The notes beneath the pieces are model-generated. The model saw only the letters and a list, made by a program, of their open reading frames with translations, did not search any database and was not told the DNA's origin. Of a DNA stretch of 64,000 nt, positions 8,762 to 16,390 are shown in pieces. Position numbers and translations under genes: made by a program. The stretch lies in NCBI RefSeq assembly GCF_018861735.1, contig NZ_JAHLEB010000021.1, positions 17,683 to 81,682 on the forward strand, written 5' to 3'. Each line of letters opens with the position of its first letter. The first letter of the stretch is position 1. The DNA comes from Clostridium lacusfryxellense (GTDB lineage: Bacteria; Bacillota; Clostridia; Clostridiales; Clostridiaceae).

Positions 8762-8863
8762 ATGCCAAAGTGTGAAAAAAAGCACCATCATCACCACCAT
8801 CACCATCATCATCACCACCACCACCATCATCATCACCACCATCATGATGATGATTGCTGCTAA
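8762..8863 (+). CDS. Poly-histidine micro-protein: 33 residues with 21 consecutive His
   Basis: The plus strand reads ATG, then Pro-Lys-Cys-Glu-Lys-Lys, 21 consecutive His codons (CAC and CAT mixed), three Asp, two Cys and TAA. AGGAG at 8750-8754 lies 7 bases before the ATG, a textbook ribosome site, and a terminator follows at 9011-9040. The mixed use of both His codons argues against a simple trinucleotide expansion and for selection on the amino acid. By analogy with histidine-rich nickel-storage proteins such as Hpn, it probably binds Ni, Zn, Co or Cu. Cys4, Cys32 and Cys33 could add soft ligands. Function is inference; the reading frame and the ribosome site are directly seen. Confidence 0.8.
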   Translation: MPKCEKKHHHHHHHHHHHHHHHHHHHHHDDDCC

Positions 8864-9010
8864 ACCACATAATACTATGAATTTATAATAAGGATATTGA
8901 AATAGTTTAAATCATCTTATAAGACTTTCAAATTTTTAATACATGTACCATCCACTAATAGTTGTGGATGATTTCATACAAAACTTTATCAAATTTGAAA
9001 TTATTACAAA

Positions 9011-9048
9011 GGCAGAGTTGATGTTTTAATCAACCCTGCCTTTATATT
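9011..9048 (+). terminator. Terminator downstream of the poly-histidine peptide gene
   Basis: GGCAGAGTTGAT (9011-9022) pairs with ATCAACCCTGCC (9029-9040), with one A-C mismatch. A T-rich run follows, so it is oriented for plus-strand transcripts. A weaker stem (8949-8955 with 8964-8970) precedes it. Confidence 0.82.
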
Positions 9049-9060
9049 TTTTATAACTTA

Positions 9061-9088
9061 TTGTTTGTGTATTCTTATTGATTATAAT
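9061..9088 (+). promoter_or_regulatory. Probable promoter of the leader ORF and kinase-like gene
   Basis: TTGTTT (9061-9066) and a perfect TATAAT (9083-9088) are 16 bases apart, directly after the preceding terminator and about 107 bases before the leader ORF. The rest of 8864-9194 shows no gene. Confidence 0.55.
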
Positions 9089-9194
9089 ATAATGTAAGCA
9101 TACAAAATTATTTATTAAATAGAATATAATATAGGTCATATAAAGAAGAAATTCTCTATAAAAAAGTATCTAAAGAAAGGAAGTGACTGATTTA

Positions 9195-9242
9195 GTGAGT
9201 TTAAAATTAATAATTTTATTACGCACTAAAGATAAAATATGA
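9195..9242 (+). CDS. Possible 15-codon leader ORF overlapping the kinase-like gene
   Basis: A GTG at 9195 is preceded by AAAGGAAG about 11 bases upstream and opens a 15-residue frame (MSLKLIILLRTKDKI). Its TGA (9240-9242) overlaps the ATG of the next gene (9239-9241) as ATGA. The kinase-like gene has no ribosome site of its own and cannot start earlier in frame because a TAA lies at 9233. Translation of the kinase therefore appears to depend on this leader. The peptide may have no function beyond coupling. Confidence 0.5.
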   Translation: MSLKLIILLRTKDKI

Positions 9243-10459
9243 AGATAGTAGATGTAATAGCACAAATTAATAAGATAGGTAACGAGTCTAAGGATAAAAT
9301 TGCTCCTTTTCAAGTATTGAAAACCTTTAAAAGTGGAAGATCTGAAGCCGGAGTATTTATGGTTGAATATGGCTCTGCTAATAAAGTAGGTATCCTAAAA
9401 GTAACAAAAAATAATGATGCCAAAGTTTTTCAAGAAGCCTATAACTTAGCATCTGAAAACAACATGCAAAAGTATATTGCAAAACTCATATCTAGTTATA
9501 AAATTCAAGATAAAAACAAGGCTACGTTATACGTTAACTTATATGACTTAGCTGGTGATGACATATACAACAGTGAGACATTTCTTGATAAAGTTCTTCA
9601 TGAAGACGAACTTAAGGACAGCATAATATTAACAATAACTAAGTTTTTGTTTACTTGGAACAAGGAGCATATAAAAAAATACTTGTCTCCAATGCATATA
9701 GTTAAGAGTGAACTTTCATATAGATATATGGATAGCAAATACATACAAGCTTTCGAATCTATAGGTGTAGACAAAAATATAAAATGGATTTCTCTAGATG
9801 GAACTGATACACTGTTGCCTAATCCCTATTATTATTTTAATAATGAAAATATGTGGGATGATTTAACTGTAACGTGTCTTACTGGATACGCACATGGAGA
9901 TTTCCAAGGAGATAATATTATTATAACTGAGGACAAGCCTGTAATAATTGATTTTTGTGATCTTATACCAGATTGCAACGTTTTTCATGATCTCCGCTAC
10001 CTTGAGTCTATAACCCTTGGAGATTGTTTAGAAATTGATAAAGAATGCGATAGAGAACTATGGAGTAAAGTTTGTGAAAGCTTAAGCTTTGGGATAACAG
10101 ACATAGAGCTTCCTCAAGGACGTGGCATGAGTCTTATAAGACAACTTATGTCAAAACTCAGAAAAAACGTGAAGTTAATTGTATCTGATAGTCGTAACAG
10201 CCTATATGATCCTTCATTTCATTTAGCAGGAACTGCTTCTGGATTGATTAATATGAGAAAATATACGAGTGTAAATAAGAAAAAAGCAGCATTTATATAT
10301 GCAGCATTTAATCTTAAAATGTTTCTTAAAGATGAAGCTGTTAATATGTATGATCCTAAATTAGATTCTTGTATCGTATTTAATTGGGAAAATCAGAAAC
10401 TCGGAAATAGTATTGTTGTTTTAGATCCTTGTTTAAAAACCTGTGCGCTTGTGCACTAA
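9239..10459 (+). CDS. Uncharacterised kinase-like protein with an APH/choline-kinase-type fold
   Basis: This 406-residue cytoplasmic protein has no signal peptide. A glycine-containing loop (KSGRSEAGVF, residues 31-40) and a putative ATP-binding lysine (ILKVT, near 54) resemble the N-lobe of phosphotransferases. HGDFQGDN (219-226) matches the Brenner-type HxDxxxxN catalytic loop, and IIDFCD (236-241) matches the metal-binding DFG position. The catalytic residues look intact, so it is probably an active small-molecule or protein kinase. It does not look like a known resistance APH. It stands alone on the plus strand behind its own promoter and leader ORF and ends at a shared terminator. The substrate is unknown. 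Confidence 0.65.
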   Translation: MKIVDVIAQINKIGNESKDKIAPFQVLKTFKSGRSEAGVFMVEYGSANKVGILKVTKNNDAKVFQEAYNLASENNMQKYIAKLISSYKIQDKNKATLYVNLYDLAGDDIYNSETFLDKVLHEDELKDSIILTITKFLFTWNKEHIKKYLSPMHIVKSELSYRYMDSKYIQAFESIGVDKNIKWISLDGTDTLLPNPYYYFNNENMWDDLTVTCLTGYAHGDFQGDNIIITEDKPVIIDFCDLIPDCNVFHDLRYLESITLGDCLEIDKECDRELWSKVCESLSFGITDIELPQGRGMSLIRQLMSKLRKNVKLIVSDSRNSLYDPSFHLAGTASGLINMRKYTSVNKKKAAFIYAAFNLKMFLKDEAVNMYDPKLDSCIVFNWENQKLGNSIVVLDPCLKTCALVH

Positions 10460-10471
10460 TTTAATATTTAA

Positions 10472-10519
10472 AGGCTATAAAATAATATATGCATATTGCA
10501 ATATATTATTTTATAGCCT
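10472..10519. terminator. Long bidirectional terminator between convergent genes
   Basis: Nineteen-base arms (10472-10490 and 10501-10519, beginning AGGCTATAAAATAATATAT) are perfectly complementary around a 10-base loop. The hairpin separates the convergent kinase-like and carbonic anhydrase genes and can serve both. Confidence 0.85.
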
Positions 10520-10526
10520 CTTCTCT

Positions 10527-11282
10527 TTATTTATTAAACCACTTTACTTTACCTGTTTCTAACATATATTTAGCCTCTACCACTTTTATATTTCCCTTTT
10601 TCAATTCTTTTTTAATAACTTCCGATTTTTCTATCTCAAGAGTAGAATTATTAATGTTCTCATCACATACTGCTTCAATTAATTTTTCACCTTTAAGATT
10701 TTGTGATTTTATTTTTTCATCTGATTTAACCTTATCAATTGAAGGTTGTATTTTTTCTATTATAGTTTCGATATTCCCTCCATCTTTTTTTCCATCACTT
10801 TCTACTGCCGCCCCAACAGCGCCACAGTGTTCATGCCCCATTACAACTATAAGAGATGTATTTAAGTGCTCCACTGCATATTCAACACTTCCAAGTTCAA
10901 TTTTATCCATTACATTTCCTGCAACTCGGATAACAAACAAATCACCGAGACCTTGATTAAAAATAAGTTCTGGCGGTACTCTGGAATCTGAGCAAGTAAT
11001 AATTACAGCACAAGGGTTCTGTCCATTAACTAAAGTTTCTCGTTTAGCACTACTTACATCGACTTCTATTGGTTTATTTTTTTGAAACCTTTCATTCCCA
11101 GCTTTTAATCTTTTCAAAGAAACATCCGGTCTTTTTATTTCTGTAAGTTCATTAGGTTTATTCGATTGTGTCTCCACCCCATTAACAGGTGCAAACATAC
11201 CAATGCTACTTCCGCCTAAGCCGCTTACAATGCTAAATGTTATTATAAATATAATTGAAACACGTAAAAATGTCTTCTTCAT
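10527..11282 (-). CDS. Exported beta-class carbonic anhydrase
   Basis: This 251-residue protein interconverts CO2 and bicarbonate. Zinc ligands are Cys97 in CSDSR, and His150 and Cys153 in HEHC. The Asp99/Arg101 dyad is present, and the conserved stretch RVAGN lies near 119. Residues 1-21 form a hydrophobic signal segment (MKKTFLRVSIIFIITFSIVSG), followed by a polar linker to about residue 55. The enzyme is therefore predicted to be outside the membrane or tethered to it. Most bacterial beta enzymes are cytoplasmic and lack this extension. It is a single gene between two terminators. Confidence 0.88.
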   Translation of the reverse strand: MKKTFLRVSIIFIITFSIVSGLGGSSIGMFAPVNGVETQSNKPNELTEIKRPDVSLKRLKAGNERFQKNKPIEVDVSSAKRETLVNGQNPCAVIITCSDSRVPPELIFNQGLGDLFVIRVAGNVMDKIELGSVEYAVEHLNTSLIVVMGHEHCGAVGAAVESDGKKDGGNIETIIEKIQPSIDKVKSDEKIKSQNLKGEKLIEAVCDENINNSTLEIEKSEVIKKELKKGNIKVVEAKYMLETGKVKWFNK

Positions 11283-11465
11283 AATATCGTCTCCTTTGTT
11301 TTTTAAATGTCTATTTCCTACCTTAACCTTCTTATTTTACCATAAAAGAGTATATAACGAATTACACATTTATACATATATTCCGCTTCTTTATTGTTCG
11401 AATTATTTTGCAAATCTATACTGTTTATTTTATAGTCTATCAACCTATTTTTGCTCAAAAAAAAC

Positions 11466-11500
11466 ATCCACATATAAACTTGTACTGTTTATATGTAGAT
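11466..11500 (-). terminator. Terminator of the hydrogenase operon
   Basis: ATCCACATATAAAC (11466-11479) pairs with GTTTATATGTAGAT (11487-11500), with one mismatch. On the minus strand a run of U follows from the A-run at 11457-11464. It lies just after the hydA stop. Confidence 0.85.
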
Positions 11501-11526
11501 AGTTTTTGTTTTTTTCATTTATACTA

Positions 11527-13224
11527 TTATTTCTGATCTTGTTTCGTATTGTAATTTACATGTAACAAATCATGAACCCTGTCCTTTAGAATTCCTGAAT
11601 ATAACGACTCCATTAACGGGTTGTCATCCGTACGATTAATACTATTCATTTTATCTGCCTGATATAGCCCTATTCCTCGTTTAGTTTTACCCTCTGCTTT
11701 TACGAATGGTTGACCTGCACCACTTACGCATCCACCAGGGCACGCCATAACTTCTACGAAATCATAATGAACTTCACCAGATTTTATTTTCTTTATAATG
11801 TCATCTGCATTTTTGAGTCCACTTACTATTGCAAATTTTATTTCACGATCATTTACAATAATACTAGCCTCTTTAGCGCCCTCCATGCCCCTAACGCCGT
11901 CAAAGGCAAGAGCACGTAACACAGCAATAGGCTGATCCGATAAAACTTTACGTATAACCGCTTCAGTTACACCTCCTGTCACTCCAAATATAACTCCAGC
12001 TCCACTACTAATTCCAAATGGCATATCTAGTGCCTCAGGTTCTAATTCTGAAAATGTTATGCCTGATTCTTTTATCATATTTATAAGTTCCTGAGTTGTT
12101 ACTACATAATCAACACTCGGGACCCCATCTTTTTTAAATTCCTCCCTACTAGCTTCATATTTCTTCGCTGAACAAGGCATAATTGCTACGCTTACAAGTT
12201 TTTTATCACCATCTTTATAATGCTCCTTTATTACAGAAGCAAACATTTCCATAGGCGATCTACAAGTGGAAACATTTTTCATTAAATCTGGATAAGTATT
12301 TTCAGCATATTGAACCCATGCAGGGCAACACGATGAAAAAAGTGGTAATTCTTCGTTATTTTTATGTTTTCTGAGAAATTCATTTGTTTCCTCTACAACT
12401 GTAAGATCTGCTCCTACCGATGTATCAAACACCTTATCAAAACCCATTTTTCTAAGAGCAGTGACTATTTTACCAATAACATTCTCTCCATCATTTTGTC
12501 CTAGTTCCTTACTTATAGCTACTCTTACAGCAGGCGCAATTTGTACTACAACCAAAGTATTTTTATCACTAAGTTCTTCCCAAAGTTTATCCGTTGTACT
12601 CCTTACAACAATAGCCCCAGTAGGACATACCGCCGCGCACTGACCACAGCCAACACAATTTGATTCTCCTATAGGTTCATTAAACGCCGTAGACACAGTC
12701 ATGTTAGATCCTCTGCCAACAAAATCAATTACTCCAATATTTTGTACTTCCGCACACACCCTTACACAATCACCACATAGAATACATTTACTAGGATTTC
12801 TTACTATGCATACTGATGAATCGTCTATTTCTTGCGTTTTTGAAGTATTTTCAAACCTTACATCTTTTATTCCAAAACGTTTTGCAAGTTCTTGTAGTTT
12901 ACATCGAGTATTTTTTACGCATGTTGTACAATCTCTACAGTGATTTGCAAGCAATAATTCAAGAATATTTTTTCTATACTTTCTAAGTCTCGGGGTATTT
13001 GTATATATTTCCATGCCAGCTTTAGGAGGAGTAGAACACGCAGCCTCAATGCCTCCATATTTGTTTTCAACCATACACATACGGCAAGCGCCATAAACTG
13101 AAAGCTCTGAATAGAAGCATAATGTTGGTAATTCAATACCTGCTTTTCTAACTAATTCAAGAATATTCTTTTCATCCTTTATTTCTACAGGAACATTGTC
13201 TATAGTCATAAACTGTCTATTCAT
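11527..13224 (-). CDS. hydA: [FeFe] hydrogenase catalytic subunit HydA
   Basis: This 565-residue enzyme reduces protons to H2 with electrons from ferredoxin and NADH. An N-terminal [2Fe-2S] domain has Cys36, Cys47 and Cys50 with a fourth near 63. A His-ligated cluster site (HCRDCTTCVKNTRC) follows near residue 95. Two four-Cys ferredoxin motifs are CILCGDC and CVGCGQC. The H-cluster motifs are intact: FSSCCPAW, MPCSAKKYE and MACPGGCVSGAG. The gene starts 3 bases after hydB with GGAGG upstream. Its neighbours show that it belongs to a three-subunit, probably electron-bifurcating hydrogenase and is not a lone ferredoxin enzyme. Confidence 0.93.
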   Translation of the reverse strand: MNRQFMTIDNVPVEIKDEKNILELVRKAGIELPTLCFYSELSVYGACRMCMVENKYGGIEAACSTPPKAGMEIYTNTPRLRKYRKNILELLLANHCRDCTTCVKNTRCKLQELAKRFGIKDVRFENTSKTQEIDDSSVCIVRNPSKCILCGDCVRVCAEVQNIGVIDFVGRGSNMTVSTAFNEPIGESNCVGCGQCAAVCPTGAIVVRSTTDKLWEELSDKNTLVVVQIAPAVRVAISKELGQNDGENVIGKIVTALRKMGFDKVFDTSVGADLTVVEETNEFLRKHKNNEELPLFSSCCPAWVQYAENTYPDLMKNVSTCRSPMEMFASVIKEHYKDGDKKLVSVAIMPCSAKKYEASREEFKKDGVPSVDYVVTTQELINMIKESGITFSELEPEALDMPFGISSGAGVIFGVTGGVTEAVIRKVLSDQPIAVLRALAFDGVRGMEGAKEASIIVNDREIKFAIVSGLKNADDIIKKIKSGEVHYDFVEVMACPGGCVSGAGQPFVKAEGKTKRGIGLYQADKMNSINRTDDNPLMESLYSGILKDRVHDLLHVNYNTKQDQK

Positions 13225-13227
13225 CTA

Positions 13228-15102
13228 TTACGCCTCCTTTATAGCTTTAAATGCACATGCATCAATACAACTACCACATCTTATGCACTTATCATCATCA
13301 ATTGTAAATGATGCTTTAATTTTACCTGAGATTGCTCCAACCGGGCAAATCCTTGAACATTTTGAGCATCCCTTGCAAAACTTTGTATCAATATATATTG
13401 TCCTAAGCTTCTGACACGTTTTAGATGGACATTTTTTATCAACAATATGAGCTTCGTACTCATCACGAAAATTTTTAATTGTACTTACAACTGGTAATGA
13501 AGCTGTCTTTCCAAGTCCACATAATGCTGTTGAAGATATTGTATCTGCAAGTTCTAATAGCATATCTATGTCTTCAAGTTTTCCTTTTCCTACAACTATA
13601 CCCTCAAGAATTTCAAGCATTCTTTTTGTACCCTCGCGGCAAGGAACACATTTGCCACAAGATTCATTTTTTGTAAAACTCATAAAGAATCTTGCAATCT
13701 CAACCATACAGGTATCCTCATCCATAACTACAAGTCCACCAGAACCTATCATTGCACCAGCCTTCTTGAGCGAATCAAAATCTAGTGGTAAATCTAGATT
13801 TTGTGTTATAAGGCATCCGCCAGATGGTCCACCTATTTGCACTGCCTTAAACTTTTTGCCATCTTTTATTCCTCCACCAATATCAAATATTATCTCTCTT
13901 AAGGTTGCTCCCATTGGTACCTCAATTAGTCCTGTGTTTTCAATATTTCCAGTTAGTGCAAAGGCTTTTGTACCAGGACTATTTTTAGGTCCAATTGAGC
14001 TATACCATGCTGCACCTTTATTAATTATTACAGGAACATTAGCAAAAGTTTCAACATTATTTAGCACTGTTGGTTTACCAAAAAGTCCTTGTTCTACTGT
14101 TCTTGGAGGTTTTACTCTTGGCATACCCCTTTTTCCTTCGATAGATGCTGTTAAGGCGCTACCCTCACCACAGACAAATGCGCCTGCTCCTTTATTAATT
14201 TGAATTTCGAAACTAAAACTTGTCCCAAGAATATTTTCTCCTAAAATACCATATTCTTTTGCTTGTTTAATAGCATCCGAAAGCCTATTTACAGCAAGTG
14301 GATATTCTGCGCGAACATAGATAAATCCCTTTTGTGCACCACAGGCAACTGCTGCAATTATTATTCCCTCGAGCACTCTATGTGGATCTCCCTCCATTAA
14401 ACTCCTATCCATAAATGCTCCAGGGTCACCTTCGTCACCATTACATACAATATATTTAGTCTTTTCCTTTTGGCGCTGAACCTGGCTCCATTTACTACCA
14501 GTAGGAAATCCACCGCCTCCACGTCCTCTTAATTTTGACTCTGTTATTTCATTAATGATATCAATTGAACTCATTTCAAATAACACCTTTTCAAGTGCAG
14601 AATACCCCCCTACAGCTATATATTCTTCTATTGATGTAGCATCAATATGTCCGCAATGTTCAAGCGCAACTCTAGTTTGTTTTTTATAAAAAGTAATTTC
14701 TTCCTGTTTCCTATATATTTGTCCATCTTTAGTGTATGCCAGTCTCTCAACACATTCATCTTTAACTATAGTTTTATCAACAATTTCTTGACAATCTTCT
14801 AACTTTACTTTTAAATATAAATATCCAAATGGTTCAATTCTAACGAGAGGACCCATTTCACAAAATCCATGACATCCACTTTTTTTAATTCCAACAGTGT
14901 CATCATGTGGTTCTTTCTCAAGGTTTACTTCACAATTTATGCCCTTTTCCTTCATAATTCTTATTAGCTCATCATAAATTTCTAATGAACCACCTGCAAT
15001 ACATCCAGTACCAGCACATATTAGAATTTTTTTCTTTTCCTTTGCAAACCTGTTTTTATATATATTTCTAGTTTCAATTAAATCATTTCTATTAAGAAGC
15101 AT
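13228..15102 (-). CDS. hydB: HydB: NuoF-like flavin subunit of the trimeric hydrogenase
   Basis: This 624-residue subunit would bind NAD(H) and FMN and pass electrons between NADH and HydA. An N-terminal thioredoxin-like [2Fe-2S] domain (CAGTGCIAGG near residue 30, CHGFCEMG near 75) precedes the NuoF core. The core has the nucleotide-binding GRGGGGFPTG near 193 and KYIVCNGDEGDPG. A Cys cluster (ESCGKCVPCREG) near 475 binds [4Fe-4S]. Two C-terminal ferredoxin motifs (CKGCSKCSRIC and CIRCGSCIDAC) complete it. AAGGAGG precedes the ATG, one base after the hydC stop. Confidence 0.93.
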   Translation of the reverse strand: MLLNRNDLIETRNIYKNRFAKEKKKILICAGTGCIAGGSLEIYDELIRIMKEKGINCEVNLEKEPHDDTVGIKKSGCHGFCEMGPLVRIEPFGYLYLKVKLEDCQEIVDKTIVKDECVERLAYTKDGQIYRKQEEITFYKKQTRVALEHCGHIDATSIEEYIAVGGYSALEKVLFEMSSIDIINEITESKLRGRGGGGFPTGSKWSQVQRQKEKTKYIVCNGDEGDPGAFMDRSLMEGDPHRVLEGIIIAAVACGAQKGFIYVRAEYPLAVNRLSDAIKQAKEYGILGENILGTSFSFEIQINKGAGAFVCGEGSALTASIEGKRGMPRVKPPRTVEQGLFGKPTVLNNVETFANVPVIINKGAAWYSSIGPKNSPGTKAFALTGNIENTGLIEVPMGATLREIIFDIGGGIKDGKKFKAVQIGGPSGGCLITQNLDLPLDFDSLKKAGAMIGSGGLVVMDEDTCMVEIARFFMSFTKNESCGKCVPCREGTKRMLEILEGIVVGKGKLEDIDMLLELADTISSTALCGLGKTASLPVVSTIKNFRDEYEAHIVDKKCPSKTCQKLRTIYIDTKFCKGCSKCSRICPVGAISGKIKASFTIDDDKCIRCGSCIDACAFKAIKEA

Positions 15103-15103
15103 A

Positions 15104-15580
15104 TTATTTTTCCTCCTTAAGAGTTTTTAAAAGCTCCATAGCTTTATCAGGTGTCATAGAACCATGTACCTTTTCATTAATAGTTATAGCTGGTGCTAGT
15201 CCACATACACCCAAACACGAAACCGTTTCCAAGGTGAACATAAAATCATCCGTAGTGGTTTTAGTTTCAGAAAGTTGTAAATGATTTCTTAACTTCTCTA
15301 AAATAGGAACCGATTTTCTAACATGACAGGCCGTGCCATCACATATTTTAATTATAAACTTGCCTTTAGGTTGTAACGAAAAGTTTTCATAAAAAGTTGC
15401 CACACTATATATTTTTGCGCGACTCATACCGAGCTTTTCTGAAAGATATGCAAATACCTCCTTAGGTAAATACCTATAACATTCTTGTGTATCCTGCAAT
15501 ATTGCAATAATATTACTAGCCTTAAATTCATGATTTTGTAATATAGTATCAAGATTATTATAATCAAATGTAGTATTCAT
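15104..15580 (-). CDS. hydC: HydC: NuoE-like [2Fe-2S] subunit of the trimeric hydrogenase
   Basis: About 158 residues from MNTTFDYNN. The ATG at 15578-15580 is chosen because AGGGGGAG lies directly upstream; a longer frame to 15625 lacks a site. The thioredoxin-like domain has CDGTACHVR and CLGVCGLAP, the four cysteines that hold the NuoE [2Fe-2S] cluster. It is the first gene of hydCBA. In the known trimeric enzymes this subunit takes part in coupling NADH and ferredoxin oxidation to H2 formation. Confidence 0.92.
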   Translation of the reverse strand: MNTTFDYNNLDTILQNHEFKASNIIAILQDTQECYRYLPKEVFAYLSEKLGMSRAKIYSVATFYENFSLQPKGKFIIKICDGTACHVRKSVPILEKLRNHLQLSETKTTTDDFMFTLETVSCLGVCGLAPAITINEKVHGSMTPDKAMELLKTLKEEK

Positions 15581-15684
15581 TTCTCTCCCCCTTGTAAATT
15601 TAGGAAATTGATATTTTTTTAACAATAGATCATTGAAAACGTTTGTTGTAAACCTCCCAACTATGTATTTATTTAATTGTTCTA

Positions 15685-15713
15685 ATTGTAGTTAAAATAT
15701 ATTTGTTTGTCAA
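15685..15713 (-). promoter_or_regulatory. Promoter of the hydCBA operon
   Basis: On the minus strand TTGACA (15708-15713) and TACAAT (15685-15690) are spaced by 17 bases, about 105 bases before hydC. A near-consensus housekeeping promoter fits strong expression. I did not find a convincing full Rex palindrome (TTGTTAAnnnnTTAACAA type) overlapping it. Confidence 0.8.
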
Positions 15714-15751
15714 CGCGATAATGCAAAATAAAATATTTTATACTAAAAATA

Positions 15752-16390
15752 TTAAACTTTGCATTTACCATTTGCTTTTAAACCAGCTAACTTTTCTAAA
15801 TATAATAATATTTGGTTCGCACCCAATGCCAGCCCTGCAGACATTATAGTTCCCCATAATATTTTGGGAAGATAATTCATCCTAAGACCATCAAATAGAA
15901 TAACCCCTAGACCACCAGCATTTATTACCGAGGCAATAGTTGCTATACCAATTGTAGTTATAGTCGCAATCCTTACTCCCCCGAGTATTATAGGAAGTGC
16001 CAAAGGTAATTGTATTTTCAAAAATAGCTCAATTGAATTAAACCCCATACCTATGCCAGCTTCAATAATTGCTGGGTCTATAGCCTGAAATGCTGCAAAT
16101 ATGTTTCTAACTAATATATACTGATTATATATTACTAAAACAAAAATTGCTGTCCCTTTTCCAAGTCCTAATATAGGTATCAATAAAGCAAACAATGCTA
16201 AGCTCGGAATTGAATAAATAACTCCAAGCGAGGATAACACTATCGTAGATAAAACCTTTGATCTTAGAATTAGAAGTGATACAGGAATTGCAATCACTAG
16301 TGATATAGAAATACTAAGTGCTACAATTTGAAGGTGCTCTGACATCAGAAGTAACATACTATCATAATTCTTTAATAAGTATGAAATCAT
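15752..16390 (-). CDS. OpuC-type osmoprotectant ABC transporter permease
   Basis: This 212-residue membrane protein has about five or six helices and the permease signature region EAGIGMGFNSIELFLKIQLPLALPII, as in OpuCB/OpuBB. It pairs with a second permease at 18357 to form the channel. Its ATG overlaps the ATPase stop (ATGA), so they are coupled. The system takes up glycine betaine, choline or carnitine in known relatives. The exact substrate is not readable here. Confidence 0.88.
   Translation of the reverse strand: MISYLLKNYDSMLLLMSEHLQIVALSISISLVIAIPVSLLILRSKVLSTIVLSSLGVIYSIPSLALFALLIPILGLGKGTAIFVLVIYNQYILVRNIFAAFQAIDPAIIEAGIGMGFNSIELFLKIQLPLALPIILGGVRIATITTIGIATIASVINAGGLGVILFDGLRMNYLPKILWGTIMSAGLALGANQILLYLEKLAGLKANGKCKV

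Noticed and set aside
8639..8845. Minus-strand ORF of 68 codons rich in Met and Val
   Set aside because: It is the antisense of the poly-His codons. It has no ribosome site, while the plus-strand gene has an ideal one.
8762..8863. The His run as a simple CAC/CAT microsatellite without coding role
   Set aside because: The two codons are mixed irregularly, the run is in frame with a start, stop and Shine-Dalgarno site, and Cys/Asp residues cap it.
10489..10956. Plus-strand ORF of 155 codons opposite the carbonic anhydrase gene
   Set aside because: It begins inside the bidirectional terminator and only mirrors conserved carbonic anhydrase codons.
13568..14203. Long plus-strand ORF of 211 codons opposite hydB
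   Set aside because: It is a shadow of a conserved gene with intact cofactor motifs, and it lacks a ribosome site and recognisable domains.
15655..15720. Rex (redox) operator at the hydrogenase promoter
   Set aside because: TTGTTTGTCAA-like pieces are present but no full TTGTTAAnnnnTTAACAA-type dyad can be aligned.
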